This document shows positions 47,392-59,125 of a DNA stretch of 64,000 nucleotides, piece after piece. The number at the start of each line of letters is the position of its first letter. Position 1 is the stretch's first letter. The stretch is from contig JARKOV010000166.1 in the NCBI GenBank assembly GCA_029975965.1, positions 1-64,000 of the forward strand, written 5' to 3'. The notes under the pieces were generated by a model. The model was not told the origin of the DNA, ran no database searches, and saw nothing but the letters and a program-made list of their open reading frames with translations. The position numbers and the translations under genes were made by a program. The DNA is from Anaerolinea sp. Lineage in GTDB: Bacteria > Chloroflexota > Anaerolineae > Anaerolineales > Anaerolineaceae.

Positions 47392-49095
47392 ATGAAGCGG
47401 ACGGGAAACATGAAATGGTGGCGCGAAAGCAGATTCGGCATGTTCATTCATTGGGGAATTTACAGCCTGATGGCTAAAGGTGAATGGATCATGTATACCC
47501 AACGCATTCCGATCTCGGAATACGAAAAGCTGGCGGATCAATTCGATCCCGTCAATTTTGACGCCGATGCCTGGGTAAAACTCGCCAAAGACACGGGTAT
47601 GCAATACATCGTCATAACCGCCAAACACCACGATGGCTTTTCCATGTTCAAAACGAGCGTAGACCGGTACAACATCGTGGATGGCACGCCATACGGCAAG
47701 GACGTCATGGACGACCTGGCAAAGACCTGCCAGAAGTATGGAGTCCACCTTGGCTTCTACTATTCCCATGTTCGCGAATGGCGCCACCCGCACGCGCAAA
47801 GTCTCGAGATGAAAACCCCGGACAGTTACGGTAATTATGGCAACTTCTGGGACTATCCGGACGAGAACCAAAAGAATCTCCAAATCTATCTAAATGAGTT
47901 TGATAAGCCTCAGTTGAAAGAATTGTTGACCCAATACGGCCCGGTCGGCATCCTTTGGTTTGACACGCCTTCATTGATTCGACCAGACCAGGCACAAGAG
48001 ATCATTGACGTGGTGAAAAACCTTCAGCCGGATTGCCTGGTCAATAGCCGGGTGGGGAGGAATGTCGAGGTAGATTATTACAGCCTGGGCGATGATGAAG
48101 TGCCGGAATTCAACAATGGCGTCGATTTCGAGACGCCGATGACAATCTGTCGCGCCTGGGGCTACTACAACCAGCCAGATAACCAGTATCGCAGCCTGAA
48201 TGAGCTGCTCCACCAACTCGTCGATATCGTCAGCCTGGGTGGCAACTATCTGCTGAACGTCGGGCCTGATGCAACAGGTGTCATTCCCCTCGAGGCGCAA
48301 GAAAGGCTACAGGGAATTGGACAGTGGATGAAGGTCAATGGCGAGGCGATCCATGGCACCAATGCATCTCCCTTTCCGGCCCAACCGTCTTGGGGCAGAA
48401 TCACGAGCAAGGACGATTCGTTGTACCTGCATGTTTACCGGTGGAGCGAGAGCATTTCCTTGACAGGGATCAAGAGTAAAGTCAAGGCCATTCATCTCCT
48501 CGCCGATCCCGCCAGGGCTGTCAGATGGTCTCAGGCTCCTTGCGGTTCACTGGGTTATGACAAGCTGACGGTCCATCTGCCTGGCGTCGCCTCGGACCCC
48601 AACGTGAGCGTCGTGAAGGTGCAATTTGAGAGCCCTATGCAACTGGAAACCAGGACCATCGCAGACGATTCCGGTAATATTCAACTTTCTGCCTGCCTTT
48701 CTAGCGTGCATTCATCCGGCGAGAAACCGCAGGCTTCGGTCAATATCACCGGCGTTGTGCAGCGCTGGGTATCTACGGCGGATTGGTTCAGTTGGGAATT
48801 TCTCTGTGAGCACCCGGGTGAATACGACGTGTCGATCACGGCCAGCACCGGGGCCAGGGCATTGTGGGATTTTGGACACCAGATCGTCGTCGAATTCGGG
48901 GATCAAACGCATGAAATTTCAGTCGAAGATAACGGCATCCCGACAAAACGATTCCAAAGGCGGACCTACCAGGCTGGCAAGATTCGCATTCTAAAGGCAG
49001 GATTGCACCGGATTTCGGTCAAGGCTATACAGCTTGTCGGAACAAATGGCCAGGGTTTCACCCTGTCGATGTTGAAATTGGAGCCTACAATATAG
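47392..49095 (+). CDS. Alpha-L-fucosidase, GH29 (second)
   Basis: 567 aa. It opens MKWWRESRFGMFIHWGIYSL, the typical GH29A start, then VITAKHHDGFSMF near residue 78; the nucleophile Asp is in GILWFDTPSL near residue 190. After the barrel comes a beta domain and an additional C-terminal beta-sandwich (about residues 440-567) that may bind carbohydrate. GAGGAGG is 7 bases before the ATG at 47392; the long upstream extension in the same frame was rejected. No signal peptide. Confidence 0.93.
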   Translation: MKRTGNMKWWRESRFGMFIHWGIYSLMAKGEWIMYTQRIPISEYEKLADQFDPVNFDADAWVKLAKDTGMQYIVITAKHHDGFSMFKTSVDRYNIVDGTPYGKDVMDDLAKTCQKYGVHLGFYYSHVREWRHPHAQSLEMKTPDSYGNYGNFWDYPDENQKNLQIYLNEFDKPQLKELLTQYGPVGILWFDTPSLIRPDQAQEIIDVVKNLQPDCLVNSRVGRNVEVDYYSLGDDEVPEFNNGVDFETPMTICRAWGYYNQPDNQYRSLNELLHQLVDIVSLGGNYLLNVGPDATGVIPLEAQERLQGIGQWMKVNGEAIHGTNASPFPAQPSWGRITSKDDSLYLHVYRWSESISLTGIKSKVKAIHLLADPARAVRWSQAPCGSLGYDKLTVHLPGVASDPNVSVVKVQFESPMQLETRTIADDSGNIQLSACLSSVHSSGEKPQASVNITGVVQRWVSTADWFSWEFLCEHPGEYDVSITASTGARALWDFGHQIVVEFGDQTHEISVEDNGIPTKRFQRRTYQAGKIRILKAGLHRISVKAIQLVGTNGQGFTLSMLKLEPTI

Positions 49096-49254
49096 AAACT
49101 CCTCAGTTGGGGCAAGCTCACTTTCCAGGCGGAGTGCCCGGGGTGACACTGACAGAGGTTGCGCTGGCGGATCGATGATGTTCTGGTTTTGCCCGAAATG
49201 GAGAATTTCAGGTTATTAGGTCGAGTGCACTTGTTTGGGAGGTAGTTGAAAACG

Positions 49255-50688
49255 ATGGAACAGTACCTGTTGAAAGCGGCAAAGGTCAGGCCGAGCGCCC
49301 GGCAGCTTACCTGGCAGGAAACGGAATTTTATGCGTTTGTGCATTTCAGCCCGAACACATTCACAGACATGGAATGGGGCCTGGGCAACGAAGACCCGAG
49401 CGTGTTCAATCCCACCGCATTGGATGCCCGCCAATGGGTGGACGCTTGCAAGTCCGCCGGGATGAAGGGCTTGATCTTGACCTGCAAGCACCATGACGGG
49501 TTCTGCTTATGGCCCAGCGAGCTCACCGACCATTCGGTGAAGCGTAGCCCCTGGAAGGGCGGTCGCGGGGATGTCGTTCGCGAGGTCTCTGACGCCTGCC
49601 GCGAGGGTGGGATCAAGTTCGGCGTCTACCTATCCCCCTGGGACCGGCATGAGAAAACCTACGGCGACTCTCCTGCCTATAACCGCTACTTCCTTGGCCA
49701 ACTGACCGAGCTGTTGACCAATTACGGACCCGTGTTCAGCGTGTGGTTTGATGGGGCCTGCGGCGAAGGTCCCAACGGCAAGCGGCAGGTATATGACTGG
49801 AAAGCCTACTACAAGAAGATACGCGAACTGCAACCTGATGCATGTATCAACGTGTGCGGGCCAGACGTGCGCTGGTGCGGCAACGAAGCCGGGCATTGCC
49901 GAACGAGTGAGTGGAGCGTGGTACCCGAAAGCCTGCAGGATGCGGAAAAAATCATGGAGAAGTCCCAGAAGGTTGACGATGGCGAGTTCTCGAAACGTTA
50001 CAACAGCCAGGATGAGGACCTCGGCAGTCGCAAAATTATCCAAGATGCAATGAAGCTTGTTTGGTACCCGGCCGAAGTGAACACATCCATCCGGCCGGGC
50101 TGGTTCTATCATGCCCGAGAAGACGATCATGTGAGGTCTCTCGACGAGTTGTTGCACATTTATTATTGCTCCGTGGGGGGCAATGCAACCTTCCTTTTGA
50201 ATATTCCTCCGGATACGCGCGGGCTCTTCCATGAAAATGATGTAGCCAGACTGAAAGAGATTGGGGAAGCGCTTCGTTTAGCCTTTGCCGTCGATCTCGC
50301 TAAGGACGCGTGGATTACGGCTTCCGAATCACTGGGCAAAACCCACTCCCCACAAAAACTGCTGGATCAGGACAAAGATACCTATTGGCGACCGAAGAAC
50401 GGCACAGACACCGCCGAGATCACCTTGCGGTTCAAATCCGAACAGACATTTGATCGAATCGTATTGATGGAGCACATCGCGTCCTCCGGCCAAAGGATCG
50501 AGTTGTTCAAGCTGGAAGTTGAAGAAGCCGGAGAATGGAGACCCATTTTCCACGGAACCGTCGTGGGGTACAAGAAAATTTGCCTGTTCGATCCGGTGAA
50601 ATCCGGGGCTCTGCGCTTGAAGATCGAGCAATCCAGAGTGTGCCCGACTCTTTCCTACATCGGCGTGTTTAATGGGAAAGGGGGATAA
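49255..50688 (+). CDS. Alpha-L-fucosidase, GH29 (third), with C-terminal F5/8C-like domain
   Basis: 477 aa. It starts ARQLTWQETEFYAFVHFSPNTFTD, typical of the GH29B/BT2192-like branch, with ILTCKHHDGFCLWPS near residue 78 and the nucleophile Asp in VWFDGACGEG near residue 165. Residues from about 345 (SLGKTHSPQKLLDQDKDTYW) form a discoidin-like F5/8 type C module. The ATG at 49255 follows TGGGAGG; a TTG nine bases upstream is possible. It differs clearly from the other two GH29 proteins in the window, so linkage preferences probably differ (alpha-1,3/1,4 in the B branch). Confidence 0.9.
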   Translation: MEQYLLKAAKVRPSARQLTWQETEFYAFVHFSPNTFTDMEWGLGNEDPSVFNPTALDARQWVDACKSAGMKGLILTCKHHDGFCLWPSELTDHSVKRSPWKGGRGDVVREVSDACREGGIKFGVYLSPWDRHEKTYGDSPAYNRYFLGQLTELLTNYGPVFSVWFDGACGEGPNGKRQVYDWKAYYKKIRELQPDACINVCGPDVRWCGNEAGHCRTSEWSVVPESLQDAEKIMEKSQKVDDGEFSKRYNSQDEDLGSRKIIQDAMKLVWYPAEVNTSIRPGWFYHAREDDHVRSLDELLHIYYCSVGGNATFLLNIPPDTRGLFHENDVARLKEIGEALRLAFAVDLAKDAWITASESLGKTHSPQKLLDQDKDTYWRPKNGTDTAEITLRFKSEQTFDRIVLMEHIASSGQRIELFKLEVEEAGEWRPIFHGTVVGYKKICLFDPVKSGALRLKIEQSRVCPTLSYIGVFNGKGG

Positions 50689-50728
50689 AAACTGGCAGTC
50701 ACTCCGGGTGGTGAGTCTATTCGCCTTG

Positions 50729-51544
50729 CTACCCCAGCGCCACATCCAGCAGCATCATCAGCGCGAAACCGAGCATCGCCCCGATGGTCGCCGCGTGGGT
50801 GTCTTCCTCCTGCTGCGCCTCGGGGATGAGCTCTTCGACCACCACATAGATCATCGCGCCGGCGGCAAAGGCCAGCGCGTAGGGCAGGATCGGGCGGATG
50901 AACAGCACCAGCGCTGCGCCGAGCACGCCGGCGAGCGGCTCAACCATGCCCGAAGCCTGCCCATAAAAGAAGCTTTTGAAGCGGCTCAAGCCTTCGCGGC
51001 GCAACGGGATCGAAACCGCCGCCCCCTCCGGGAAGTTCTGGATGCCAATGCCCAGCGCCAGCACCATCGCGCCTGCCAGGGATGCCGACGGCAGCCCCGC
51101 GCCCAGCGCGCCGAAGGCCACCCCCACCGCCAATCCCTCGGGGATGTTGTGCAGGGTGATCGCCAGCACGAGCAAGATGCTGCGCTGCCAGCGGGTCTTG
51201 ATCCCCTCCGCCTGGTCGAGCGGCTGGCCGATGTGCAGGTGCGGCAGCAAATGGTCCACCAGCCACAGGAAACCGCCGCCGAGTAAAAAGCCGATCACCG
51301 CCGGCAGCCAGGCCGGCCCCCCGGCCTCCTCGGCCATCTCGATCGCCGGCGCCAGCAGCGACCAGAAGCTGGCGGCGATCATCACCCCGGCGGCAAAGCC
51401 GAGCATCGCGTTGAGCACCCGCTGCCGGATGGTCTTAAAAAAGAAAACCCCTGCCGCGCCCAGCGCCGTCACCCCCCAGGTGAACAGCGTGCCCACCAGC
51501 GCCTGCGCGATGGGGTCGAGCGCCTTAAACCACTCGATGGCCAT
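50729..51544 (-). CDS. ZIP-family metal transporter
   Basis: 271 aa with about eight membrane helices. The metal-binding helix 4 reads [16 protein letters not shown] near residue 140, followed by helix 5 with [13 protein letters not shown] near residue 175. It has the GufA/ZupT subfamily pattern and probably imports Zn2+ or other divalent metals. It follows the URO-D-like gene by 16 bases on the same strand. A His-rich loop [10 protein letters not shown] near residue 97 may bind metal. Confidence 0.9.
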   Translation of the reverse strand: MAIEWFKALDPIAQALVGTLFTWGVTALGAAGVFFFKTIRQRVLNAMLGFAAGVMIAASFWSLLAPAIEMAEEAGGPAWLPAVIGFLLGGGFLWLVDHLLPHLHIGQPLDQAEGIKTRWQRSILLVLAITLHNIPEGLAVGVAFGALGAGLPSASLAGAMVLALGIGIQNFPEGAAVSIPLRREGLSRFKSFFYGQASGMVEPLAGVLGAALVLFIRPILPYALAFAAGAMIYVVVEELIPEAQQEEDTHAATIGAMLGFALMMLLDVALG

Positions 51545-51560
51545 AGTTCCCGTCCCTTAT

Positions 51561-52691
51561 CTAATCTCCATATCTTTGACGCCAGGGCCATTCGCGCGAG
51601 CCACCTGCTCCGCTCCCCACCCCCCGGCTTTGGACATAACGGTAACCCTCGACCAGGTTGGCCGGCGGCACCTCCACCCCCGACACGTTGCTGGTGAAAA
51701 GGAACATCCCTTTGCCGCCGTCGGTGCACGCCACGAAATAATCCACCTCGGCGCGCACGTCTTCTGGCGTGCCAAAGGGCAGCGTGCGCGAGACGCTCAT
51801 CCCGGTGAAAAAGAGCAGCGGCTCGCCCATCCGGCTGCGCAGCCTGCCCAGCTCGCACAGGTCGATGCCCAATTCGTACTGGAAACCCTGCAACCCGCTG
51901 AAGCCCATGTCGAGGAAATCGCCCAACAAGGGGCGCACGTCGCCATCGCAGTGATACACCAGGCGCACCCCGGCGTCCACCAACGGCTCGATGATCATCC
52001 GCACCGTGGGGAAATAATGCTTGCGCAGGAACCCCGGCGAGACCATCGGCCCGAGGTTGTTGCACAGGTCTTCGCCGCAAAACATCAGCGGCACCAGGTC
52101 GTATTCGCGGTACAGGCCGGCCAGGATTTTGGCTCGCTCGCGCGAGTGCAGCGCGCGCGCCCAGTAGATCTTCCCCACCGCCTCGGGGTACAGCGCGCAG
52201 GCCAACCAGAAGGCGGTGTAGCCCACCTCGGTATAGAGTGGGTAGTGACCGCCGATTTCCCAAAAATTGGGCATCGGCTGGATGCCTTCCCAGGTTCGCA
52301 GGGCGCGCTCGAAGTAATCGCGGTAGGCCCACTCCTCGGCGGCCGCGTCGAAGCTGGCCAGCACTTCTTTCTCGCTATCCGGGTACGAGTCAGCCAGGCC
52401 CAAGATCTCCTCGGGCTCCACGCCGGGGAATTTCTCCTCCTGCACCAGCCCGGTGCGAATCTGGTCGAGACCCAGCGGGACGACCGGCTGCACCATGCCG
52501 TCCACATCCAGCGCCGTGTGCGCCAGGATCACCGCCCGTTCCGGGTCGGCCAGGTAGGCCCCATTGCTGATTCCGGCGATCTGCGCCAGCACACGCGCCC
52601 CACCGATCCACCCCCCAATCGACGGCACGCGGTCGACCTCCAATCCGCGCGCCTGCCGCACCAGGCGTTCCTTTTTGCTGAGCTGTCCCAT
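51561..52691 (-). CDS. Uroporphyrinogen decarboxylase superfamily protein
   Basis: 376 aa, TIM-barrel URO-D/MtaA fold. The N-terminus SKKERLVRQARGLEVDRVPSIGGW resembles the R-x-x-R-x-P start of the family. HCDGDVRPLLGDFLDMG near residue 245 carries His/Cys residues like those that bind zinc in MtaA-type methyltransferases, rather than the classical HemE active site. It is thus probably a corrinoid-linked methyltransferase or of unknown function rather than a heme enzyme. Such paralogues are common beside sugar genes in Chloroflexota. GAGAGG precedes the ATG. Confidence 0.75.
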   Translation of the reverse strand: MGQLSKKERLVRQARGLEVDRVPSIGGWIGGARVLAQIAGISNGAYLADPERAVILAHTALDVDGMVQPVVPLGLDQIRTGLVQEEKFPGVEPEEILGLADSYPDSEKEVLASFDAAAEEWAYRDYFERALRTWEGIQPMPNFWEIGGHYPLYTEVGYTAFWLACALYPEAVGKIYWARALHSRERAKILAGLYREYDLVPLMFCGEDLCNNLGPMVSPGFLRKHYFPTVRMIIEPLVDAGVRLVYHCDGDVRPLLGDFLDMGFSGLQGFQYELGIDLCELGRLRSRMGEPLLFFTGMSVSRTLPFGTPEDVRAEVDYFVACTDGGKGMFLFTSNVSGVEVPPANLVEGYRYVQSRGVGSGAGGSREWPWRQRYGD

Positions 52692-52795
52692 CGGTAAACC
52701 TCTCCACCCATCGATAATTGCTGCTCAGGAAGCTACGGCCGATTTGCGAGGCGAACGCGGGGCCTGGCGAAAGCCTGCCAGACCCCGCCAGGCGA

Positions 52796-54301
52796 TTACA
52801 GGCCTTTCGCCAGGAGATAATACATCTCGTTCCAGCGCAGTTCTTTTTTGAACTCGGAAATTTGCGTGCCTTCGCCGATGCGCAGGTATTCCAGCCCGGC
52901 CATGGCGGTGAAGTCTTCCATGTGCTCAGCAGTCAAGGGCTGGCTGAAACCGGTGTGGTGAGCCCCGCCGGCCAGGATCCAGGCCGCCGCGGCCACCTTG
53001 AGATTGGGTTTCGGCGCCCAGACCACGCGCGCCACCGGCAGCCTGGGCAGCGCCGCATCCGGGGCGACCACTTCCACCTCGTTGACGATCATGCGGAAGC
53101 GGTTGCCCAGGTCCACCAGCGAGGCGTTGATCGCCGGACCGGGGCGCACGTTGAACACCAGGCGAGCCGGGTCATCTTTGCCGCCGATCGAGAGCGGGTG
53201 CATCTCCAGAGCCGGCTTGCCATCCGCAATCGAAGCGCACACCTCCAGCATGTGCGCGCCGAGCACCTTCATCCCGGCCGGGTTGAAGTGGTAGGTGTAA
53301 TCCTCCATGAAGGAGGTGCCCCCCTCCAGCCCGGCGCTCATCACCTTCATCGAGCGCACCAGCGCAGCGGTTTTCCAGTCGCCCTCGGCGCCGAAGCCGT
53401 AGCCGTCGGCCATCAAACGCTGCACCGCCAGGCCAGGAAGCTGCGCCATGCCGTACAGGTCTTCGAAGCAGGTGGTGAAGGCTTTAAAACCGCCCTGCTC
53501 GAGGAAAGCGCGCATGCCCAGCTCGATGCGCGCCGATTCGCGCAGCGCCGCCCGCCGGCTGCCGCCCTTGCGCAGCGACTCACCCACGCGGTAACTGTCA
53601 TCGTAGAGCGCCAGTTGCCGCTCGATCTCGGCATCGCTGACCGCGTTGATGTACTGCACCAGCTCGCCCACGCCGTAGCCGTTGACCGAGTACCCCAGGC
53701 GAATCTGAGCTTCCACTTTATCACCTTCGGTGACGGCCACCTGGCGCATGTTGTCGCCAAAGCGCGCCACCTTCATGCCCTGCATGTCGAGCCAGGCGCA
53801 GGCAGCTCGCGCCCAGGCGCCCAACCGGTCGAGCACTTCTGGGTCCTGCCAATGTCCCACCACCACCTTGCGCTCCAGGCGCAGGCGCGTGCCGATGAAG
53901 CCGTATTCGCGGTCGCCGTGGGCCGACTGGTTGAGGTTCATGAAATCCATGTCGATCTCGCCCCAGGGGATGTCGCGGTTGAACTGGGTGTGCAGGTGGG
54001 CAAGGGGCTTGCGCAGCGCGCTCAACCCGGCGATCCACATCTTGGCCGGCGAGAAGGTGTGCATCCAGGTGACCAGCCCGGCGCAGTTGGGGGCGGCGTT
54101 GGCCTCCAGGCATAACTGGTGGATGGCGTCCGGATTGACCAGGACGGGCTTGAAGATCACGCGCACCGGCATTTGCGGGGCGTTGCCGAGCTCGCGAGCG
54201 ATGATTTGCGAGTGCTCAGCCACCTGTTTGAGCGTTTCAGGCCCGTAGAGGTGCTGGCTGCCAGTCACAAACCAGATTTCGTATGTTTTCAGGTCAATCA
54301 T
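52796..54301 (-). CDS. araA: L-arabinose isomerase
   Basis: 501 aa, the family length (about 500). It converts L-arabinose to L-ribulose with Mn2+. It begins [18 protein letters not shown], the canonical AraA start, and contains [12 protein letters not shown] near residue 82, [14 protein letters not shown] near residue 302 and [11 protein letters not shown] near residue 330, covering metal-binding Glu and His residues. AAAGGAG precedes the ATG. The GH51 arabinofuranosidase 2 kb upstream would supply arabinose. No ribulokinase or epimerase is seen nearby. Confidence 0.97.
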   Translation of the reverse strand: MIDLKTYEIWFVTGSQHLYGPETLKQVAEHSQIIARELGNAPQMPVRVIFKPVLVNPDAIHQLCLEANAAPNCAGLVTWMHTFSPAKMWIAGLSALRKPLAHLHTQFNRDIPWGEIDMDFMNLNQSAHGDREYGFIGTRLRLERKVVVGHWQDPEVLDRLGAWARAACAWLDMQGMKVARFGDNMRQVAVTEGDKVEAQIRLGYSVNGYGVGELVQYINAVSDAEIERQLALYDDSYRVGESLRKGGSRRAALRESARIELGMRAFLEQGGFKAFTTCFEDLYGMAQLPGLAVQRLMADGYGFGAEGDWKTAALVRSMKVMSAGLEGGTSFMEDYTYHFNPAGMKVLGAHMLEVCASIADGKPALEMHPLSIGGKDDPARLVFNVRPGPAINASLVDLGNRFRMIVNEVEVVAPDAALPRLPVARVVWAPKPNLKVAAAAWILAGGAHHTGFSQPLTAEHMEDFTAMAGLEYLRIGEGTQISEFKKELRWNEMYYLLAKGL

Positions 54302-54366
54302 GGGATCGGGCTCCTTTGAATGATGTCATCATGGATTGTATAACGGATTCGGATAACCATTAAATG

Positions 54367-54398
54367 ACAAAGCTGGTGTGATTTTGCACCAGCTTTGT
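54367..54398. terminator. Terminator hairpin after the alcohol dehydrogenase gene
   Basis: Perfect 12-bp stem ACAAAGCTGGTG (54367-54378) and its complement (54387-54398) with an 8-base loop, just beyond the end of the minus-strand dehydrogenase gene and upstream of araA. Confidence 0.75.
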
Positions 54399-54408
54399 TT
54401 TAGACGAC

Positions 54409-55440
54409 TTACGGCACGATGACGGTGCGCACATCCTCGCTGAAGAGCTCCAGCGCATCGAGGGCGGCGTTCACGGCCCCCGCTTCCAGCGGGATGGTGC
54501 GCGAGACGACCTCCGACAGGTCCAGCACGCCGCGGCGAGCGTATTCGATCAGCAGCGGCAGCTCCCGCAGCAGGTGGTCGTTCGAGCCGATCAACTCGGT
54601 CTCGGGGCCGAGCAGCTCGCGGTAGGTGTCGATGCTGAGGGGCTGGTCGCTGATGCCCACCATCACCGCGCGACCGAACACCGCCAGCGAGCGCAGCGCC
54701 TGGCGCATGGTCAACGGCAGGCCGATCACTTCGAGGACCACGTCCACCCCTCGCCCGCCGCTCAGCCGGCGGATTTGCTCCACCGGGTCGCCCGCCGAAG
54801 CGTCAACCGGGATCGCACCGTATTTTTCCGCCAGCCTGAGCTTTGCGGGCTGGATATCCACCGCGTAAACGTCGCGCGCCCCCAGCGCCTGGCCGAGCTG
54901 CAGCGCGGAGAAGCCCAAGCCGCCCACGCCGTACACCGCCAGCGTCTCGCCGCCCTTCAGGCGCGACTTGCGCAGCGCGTGCAGCACGGTGGCCGAAGCG
55001 CACATCAAGGTGGCGCCCTGTTCGAAGGGGATCTCCTCCGGCAGGCGCACCGCGTTGCGCTCGGGCACGGCGATGTACTCGGCGTAACCGCCCGGCGTGT
55101 AATGCCCCAGCATCAGGCCGCGCTCGCAGAACTGCTCGCTGCCGGCGCTGCAGTAATAGCAGTTGCCGCAGGTGATCATGTAATGCAGGCAGACCCGGTC
55201 TCCGGGTCTGACCAGCGTCACCTGCCCGCCGACCGCCTCGACCACTCCCGCCACCTCGTGACCCAGGGTCATCGGCAGCGGGTAAACCGGCGACTTGCCG
55301 GCGCGATAATGCACATCGGAATGGCAAATGCCCGCCGCGCGCACCCGCACCAGGACGTCATGCTCGCCCAGTTGCGGCACGGGTACCTGGCGCAGTTCCA
55401 ATGGTTGGCCCACTTCGACCAGCTGGATTGCGTTCATCAT
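54409..55440 (-). CDS. Zinc-dependent alcohol dehydrogenase family protein
   Basis: 343 aa medium-chain dehydrogenase. Catalytic zinc ligands are Cys in GICHSDVHY near residue 38 and GHE in TLGHEVAG near residue 60. The structural zinc site is CGNCYYCSAGSEQFC near residue 95, and the NAD loop is VYGVGGLGFSALQLG near residue 170. The substrate is unknown: polyols and primary alcohols are the usual options. A two-Met start exists (55440 or 55437). Placement beside araA suggests pentose-related oxidation, but that is only context. Confidence 0.9.
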   Translation of the reverse strand: MMNAIQLVEVGQPLELRQVPVPQLGEHDVLVRVRAAGICHSDVHYRAGKSPVYPLPMTLGHEVAGVVEAVGGQVTLVRPGDRVCLHYMITCGNCYYCSAGSEQFCERGLMLGHYTPGGYAEYIAVPERNAVRLPEEIPFEQGATLMCASATVLHALRKSRLKGGETLAVYGVGGLGFSALQLGQALGARDVYAVDIQPAKLRLAEKYGAIPVDASAGDPVEQIRRLSGGRGVDVVLEVIGLPLTMRQALRSLAVFGRAVMVGISDQPLSIDTYRELLGPETELIGSNDHLLRELPLLIEYARRGVLDLSEVVSRTIPLEAGAVNAALDALELFSEDVRTVIVP

Positions 55441-55534
55441 GAGAAAAATTTTATCACAGAGGGATTTTTATCAGCTTGTGCGGCCAATGGAAAATCGAAG
55501 TTTCTTCCTTCGACGGTGGAGGGTCGCAATCCAC

Positions 55535-56140
55535 CTAATCGCCGCGCAGCGAGAGCACTTCGTCGAGCAAGACGCCGTTGACACGGATCACCACGCGGCT
55601 CACGGTGGAGAACTGCAGGGCGGTCTGCTCCAACTGCGCCTTGACGCGCGGGCTGTCGCACACACCGCCCAGCAGCAACGAGCCACTCAGGTCCACTGTG
55701 GCGGTGCCGTCTTTGAGCGCCACACCCTCCACGCGTAAATCCGACTGGTAAAGCGCGTTATACAGCCCCGATTCGCCGAAGAACTGGTCGTCCAGCGCCA
55801 GCAGGTCCTCCAGCGCCGCGCGCAGCACGCCGGTGGTGGATGGAATTTCGCGGTTTACCGCCAGGGCGCTGTCGCCGCAGCCCACCGCCGGGCCGGACAC
55901 GCCGCCATCTTCCAGGGCGATGAGGAAGATTTGGACCACCATACTGTCAGGAGTCGGGCTGGCGACCGGCTGGGCGGTCGCAGGTGGCGGGGTCGCGCTC
56001 GGCATTTCGGCCGGAAGGGTGGGTGCGGGCGGAGTCTCACCACCCGGCGATTGGCTAGCCAAAACCGGCAGCGAACAGGCCAGCCCGACCAGCCAGAGCA
56101 GGCCGATGAAGACGATTAGGGAGTTTCGTTGGTATTTCAT
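55535..56140 (-). CDS. GerMN-domain lipoprotein
   Basis: 201 aa. A hydrophobic leader ends in GLAC (Cys22), consistent with lipoprotein processing, followed by a Pro/Thr/Ala-rich linker to about residue 65. The C-terminal half (VQIFLIALEDGG ... LYQSDLRVEGVALKDGTATVDLSGSL) fits the GerMN fold, a cell-envelope domain found in sporulation GerM and in many non-spore-formers. No enzyme motif is visible. It lies 94 bases upstream of the dehydrogenase gene on the same strand. Confidence 0.75.
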   Translation of the reverse strand: MKYQRNSLIVFIGLLWLVGLACSLPVLASQSPGGETPPAPTLPAEMPSATPPPATAQPVASPTPDSMVVQIFLIALEDGGVSGPAVGCGDSALAVNREIPSTTGVLRAALEDLLALDDQFFGESGLYNALYQSDLRVEGVALKDGTATVDLSGSLLLGGVCDSPRVKAQLEQTALQFSTVSRVVIRVNGVLLDEVLSLRGD

Positions 56141-56316
56141 GCCCTCATTCTGCGGGTTCGATTCAAGTTTTCTGTTTTACACAATCCATTCTACGCCGGT
56201 TGGGGACGAAAAACCATACCCAGAGCGAGAGGGTCCCCCAGAGGCCGGGTTCAAGGAGGTGGCCATCCTGCCGGTGGAAAACGCCATTTTCCGCCTGTGC
56301 CGGCTCAGTCTTTAAA

Positions 56317-56354
56317 GCGAAAAGAGGCCCGGGGCATCCAGGACCTCTTTTCGC
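56317..56354. terminator. Terminator after GH51
   Basis: 11-bp stem GCGAAAAGAGG (56317-56327) and complement (56344-56354), 9 bases past the GH51 stop on the minus strand, where the A-rich arm becomes CCTCTTTTCGC. Confidence 0.6.
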
Positions 56355-56362
56355 ATCGCCGC

Positions 56363-57883
<1,521 letters not shown>

Positions 57884-57958
57884 TTAATCGTTGTTCTTTG
57901 GTCATATGCTTAGATAGGTTAATCCCTTTGTAGCCCAGGAATATTAAATCGGCTTCCG

Positions 57959-59095
57959 TTATCCATCCTCAAGAAATCGGTAACGGTTTTTTCCATCAGC
58001 CGATGTTTGCGAGGGAATGACACAGGCCAGAGCCAATGCCAGACCAACCATACTCAAATTATAGATCGTCAGATAAGGACCGGCATATTCATAGTAGTTT
58101 ACTCCGACCGGGGCGTCTACCCAGGTGAGCACTGCAAGAATCGCCGAAAAGGAAAAGAACACCAGTCCAGCACGAATCGAGCGTAAAGAGGCCAGAATCA
58201 AGAAAATGGGCACCCCCGGCATTCCATAGGGAGACAGGACACTCGCGAAAACTGCCCCCAGTTGCCAATATTTCCATCGCCGCGCTACCAGGCATAAAAT
58301 CGCAATCGGCAAAGCGACCCAATAGCCAAATCTTCCGGCAAGCGAATGCTCAACAAAAACCTGGGCCGGTGGTGGATCATTGAAAATAACTCTGATCCAA
58401 TCTGGATATAGATGAGCGAAGGGTAGAAAATACAGCAGGAATGCCACCAATCCTGCTTTCCAATCACGCCGGATGAAGATGAACAGCAGAACGATGAATA
58501 GACCGCCCTGTGGCTTGACCAGCAGGCAGCCGAATCCCAATACCCTCAAGATCAATCCACCCCACGATTGGAAGCGGCGATCGCCTGCTATTAGCAACCA
58601 TAAGCCGGAGCCTATGATGAACATATCGATCCCACCGGCAGATATTAAAAATAACATCGAGTTGGAAAAGAACCATGCCAAAGCTGTCCAGGCACGGTGG
58701 TAAAATGCGAAGCCCATCAGCAAGCCCGCGCCAAGAGCCAGGAATATGCGCGAATTTAAAAATAGCATCGGCCAGAGAAACATGACTGCGAAAGGCGGGT
58801 TATAAAAGTGCTCGATCCGGGTGGCTGAATTCCACGGATTACCACCCTGTAGTAAAAAGCGAATTCCATATTGAATATTTTCAAAATCAAACGCGTTGAC
58901 CAGAAAAATCCGGCTGGCAAACGCCAGGGTAATCGTTCCAAGCAGGAATCCTGCTCCAGCGCGTAGGAAATCCGGCCCGATACGCTCGAGTAGCCATATT
59001 TCAAGCTTTCGAACCTGAATGCCCAACCACTTCTCTCCAGCGAAAAATTTTGAGCAGCCTCTCAGGCAGAATTGTTTCCGCATGAGGCCAAACAA
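57959..59095 (-). CDS. Polytopic membrane protein, GT87-like glycosyltransferase
   Basis: 378 aa with about nine or ten hydrophobic helices. Features resemble GT87/DUF2029 and related GT-C mannosyltransferases: an early acidic pair NAFDFENIQYGIRFLLQGGNPWN near residue 68, EHFYNPPFAVMF near residue 95 and a mid-protein LLVKPQGGLFIVL, the K-PQ tract typical of this group. The base composition is clearly less GC-rich than its neighbours, suggesting recent acquisition. The acceptor is unknown, probably a lipid-linked or cell-wall glycan. The start is uncertain within the first 20 residues. Confidence 0.65.
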   Translation of the reverse strand: MFGLMRKQFCLRGCSKFFAGEKWLGIQVRKLEIWLLERIGPDFLRAGAGFLLGTITLAFASRIFLVNAFDFENIQYGIRFLLQGGNPWNSATRIEHFYNPPFAVMFLWPMLFLNSRIFLALGAGLLMGFAFYHRAWTALAWFFSNSMLFLISAGGIDMFIIGSGLWLLIAGDRRFQSWGGLILRVLGFGCLLVKPQGGLFIVLLFIFIRRDWKAGLVAFLLYFLPFAHLYPDWIRVIFNDPPPAQVFVEHSLAGRFGYWVALPIAILCLVARRWKYWQLGAVFASVLSPYGMPGVPIFLILASLRSIRAGLVFFSFSAILAVLTWVDAPVGVNYYEYAGPYLTIYNLSMVGLALALACVIPSQTSADGKNRYRFLEDG

Positions 59096-59125
59096 GGGAA
59101 TATCAGTTTTTGACTGTATGCCTTG

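Noticed and set aside
51561..52691. Genuine HemE (uroporphyrinogen decarboxylase) in heme synthesis
   Set aside because: The classical substrate-binding motifs are not evident, and no other heme genes are nearby; it belongs to a paralogous branch.
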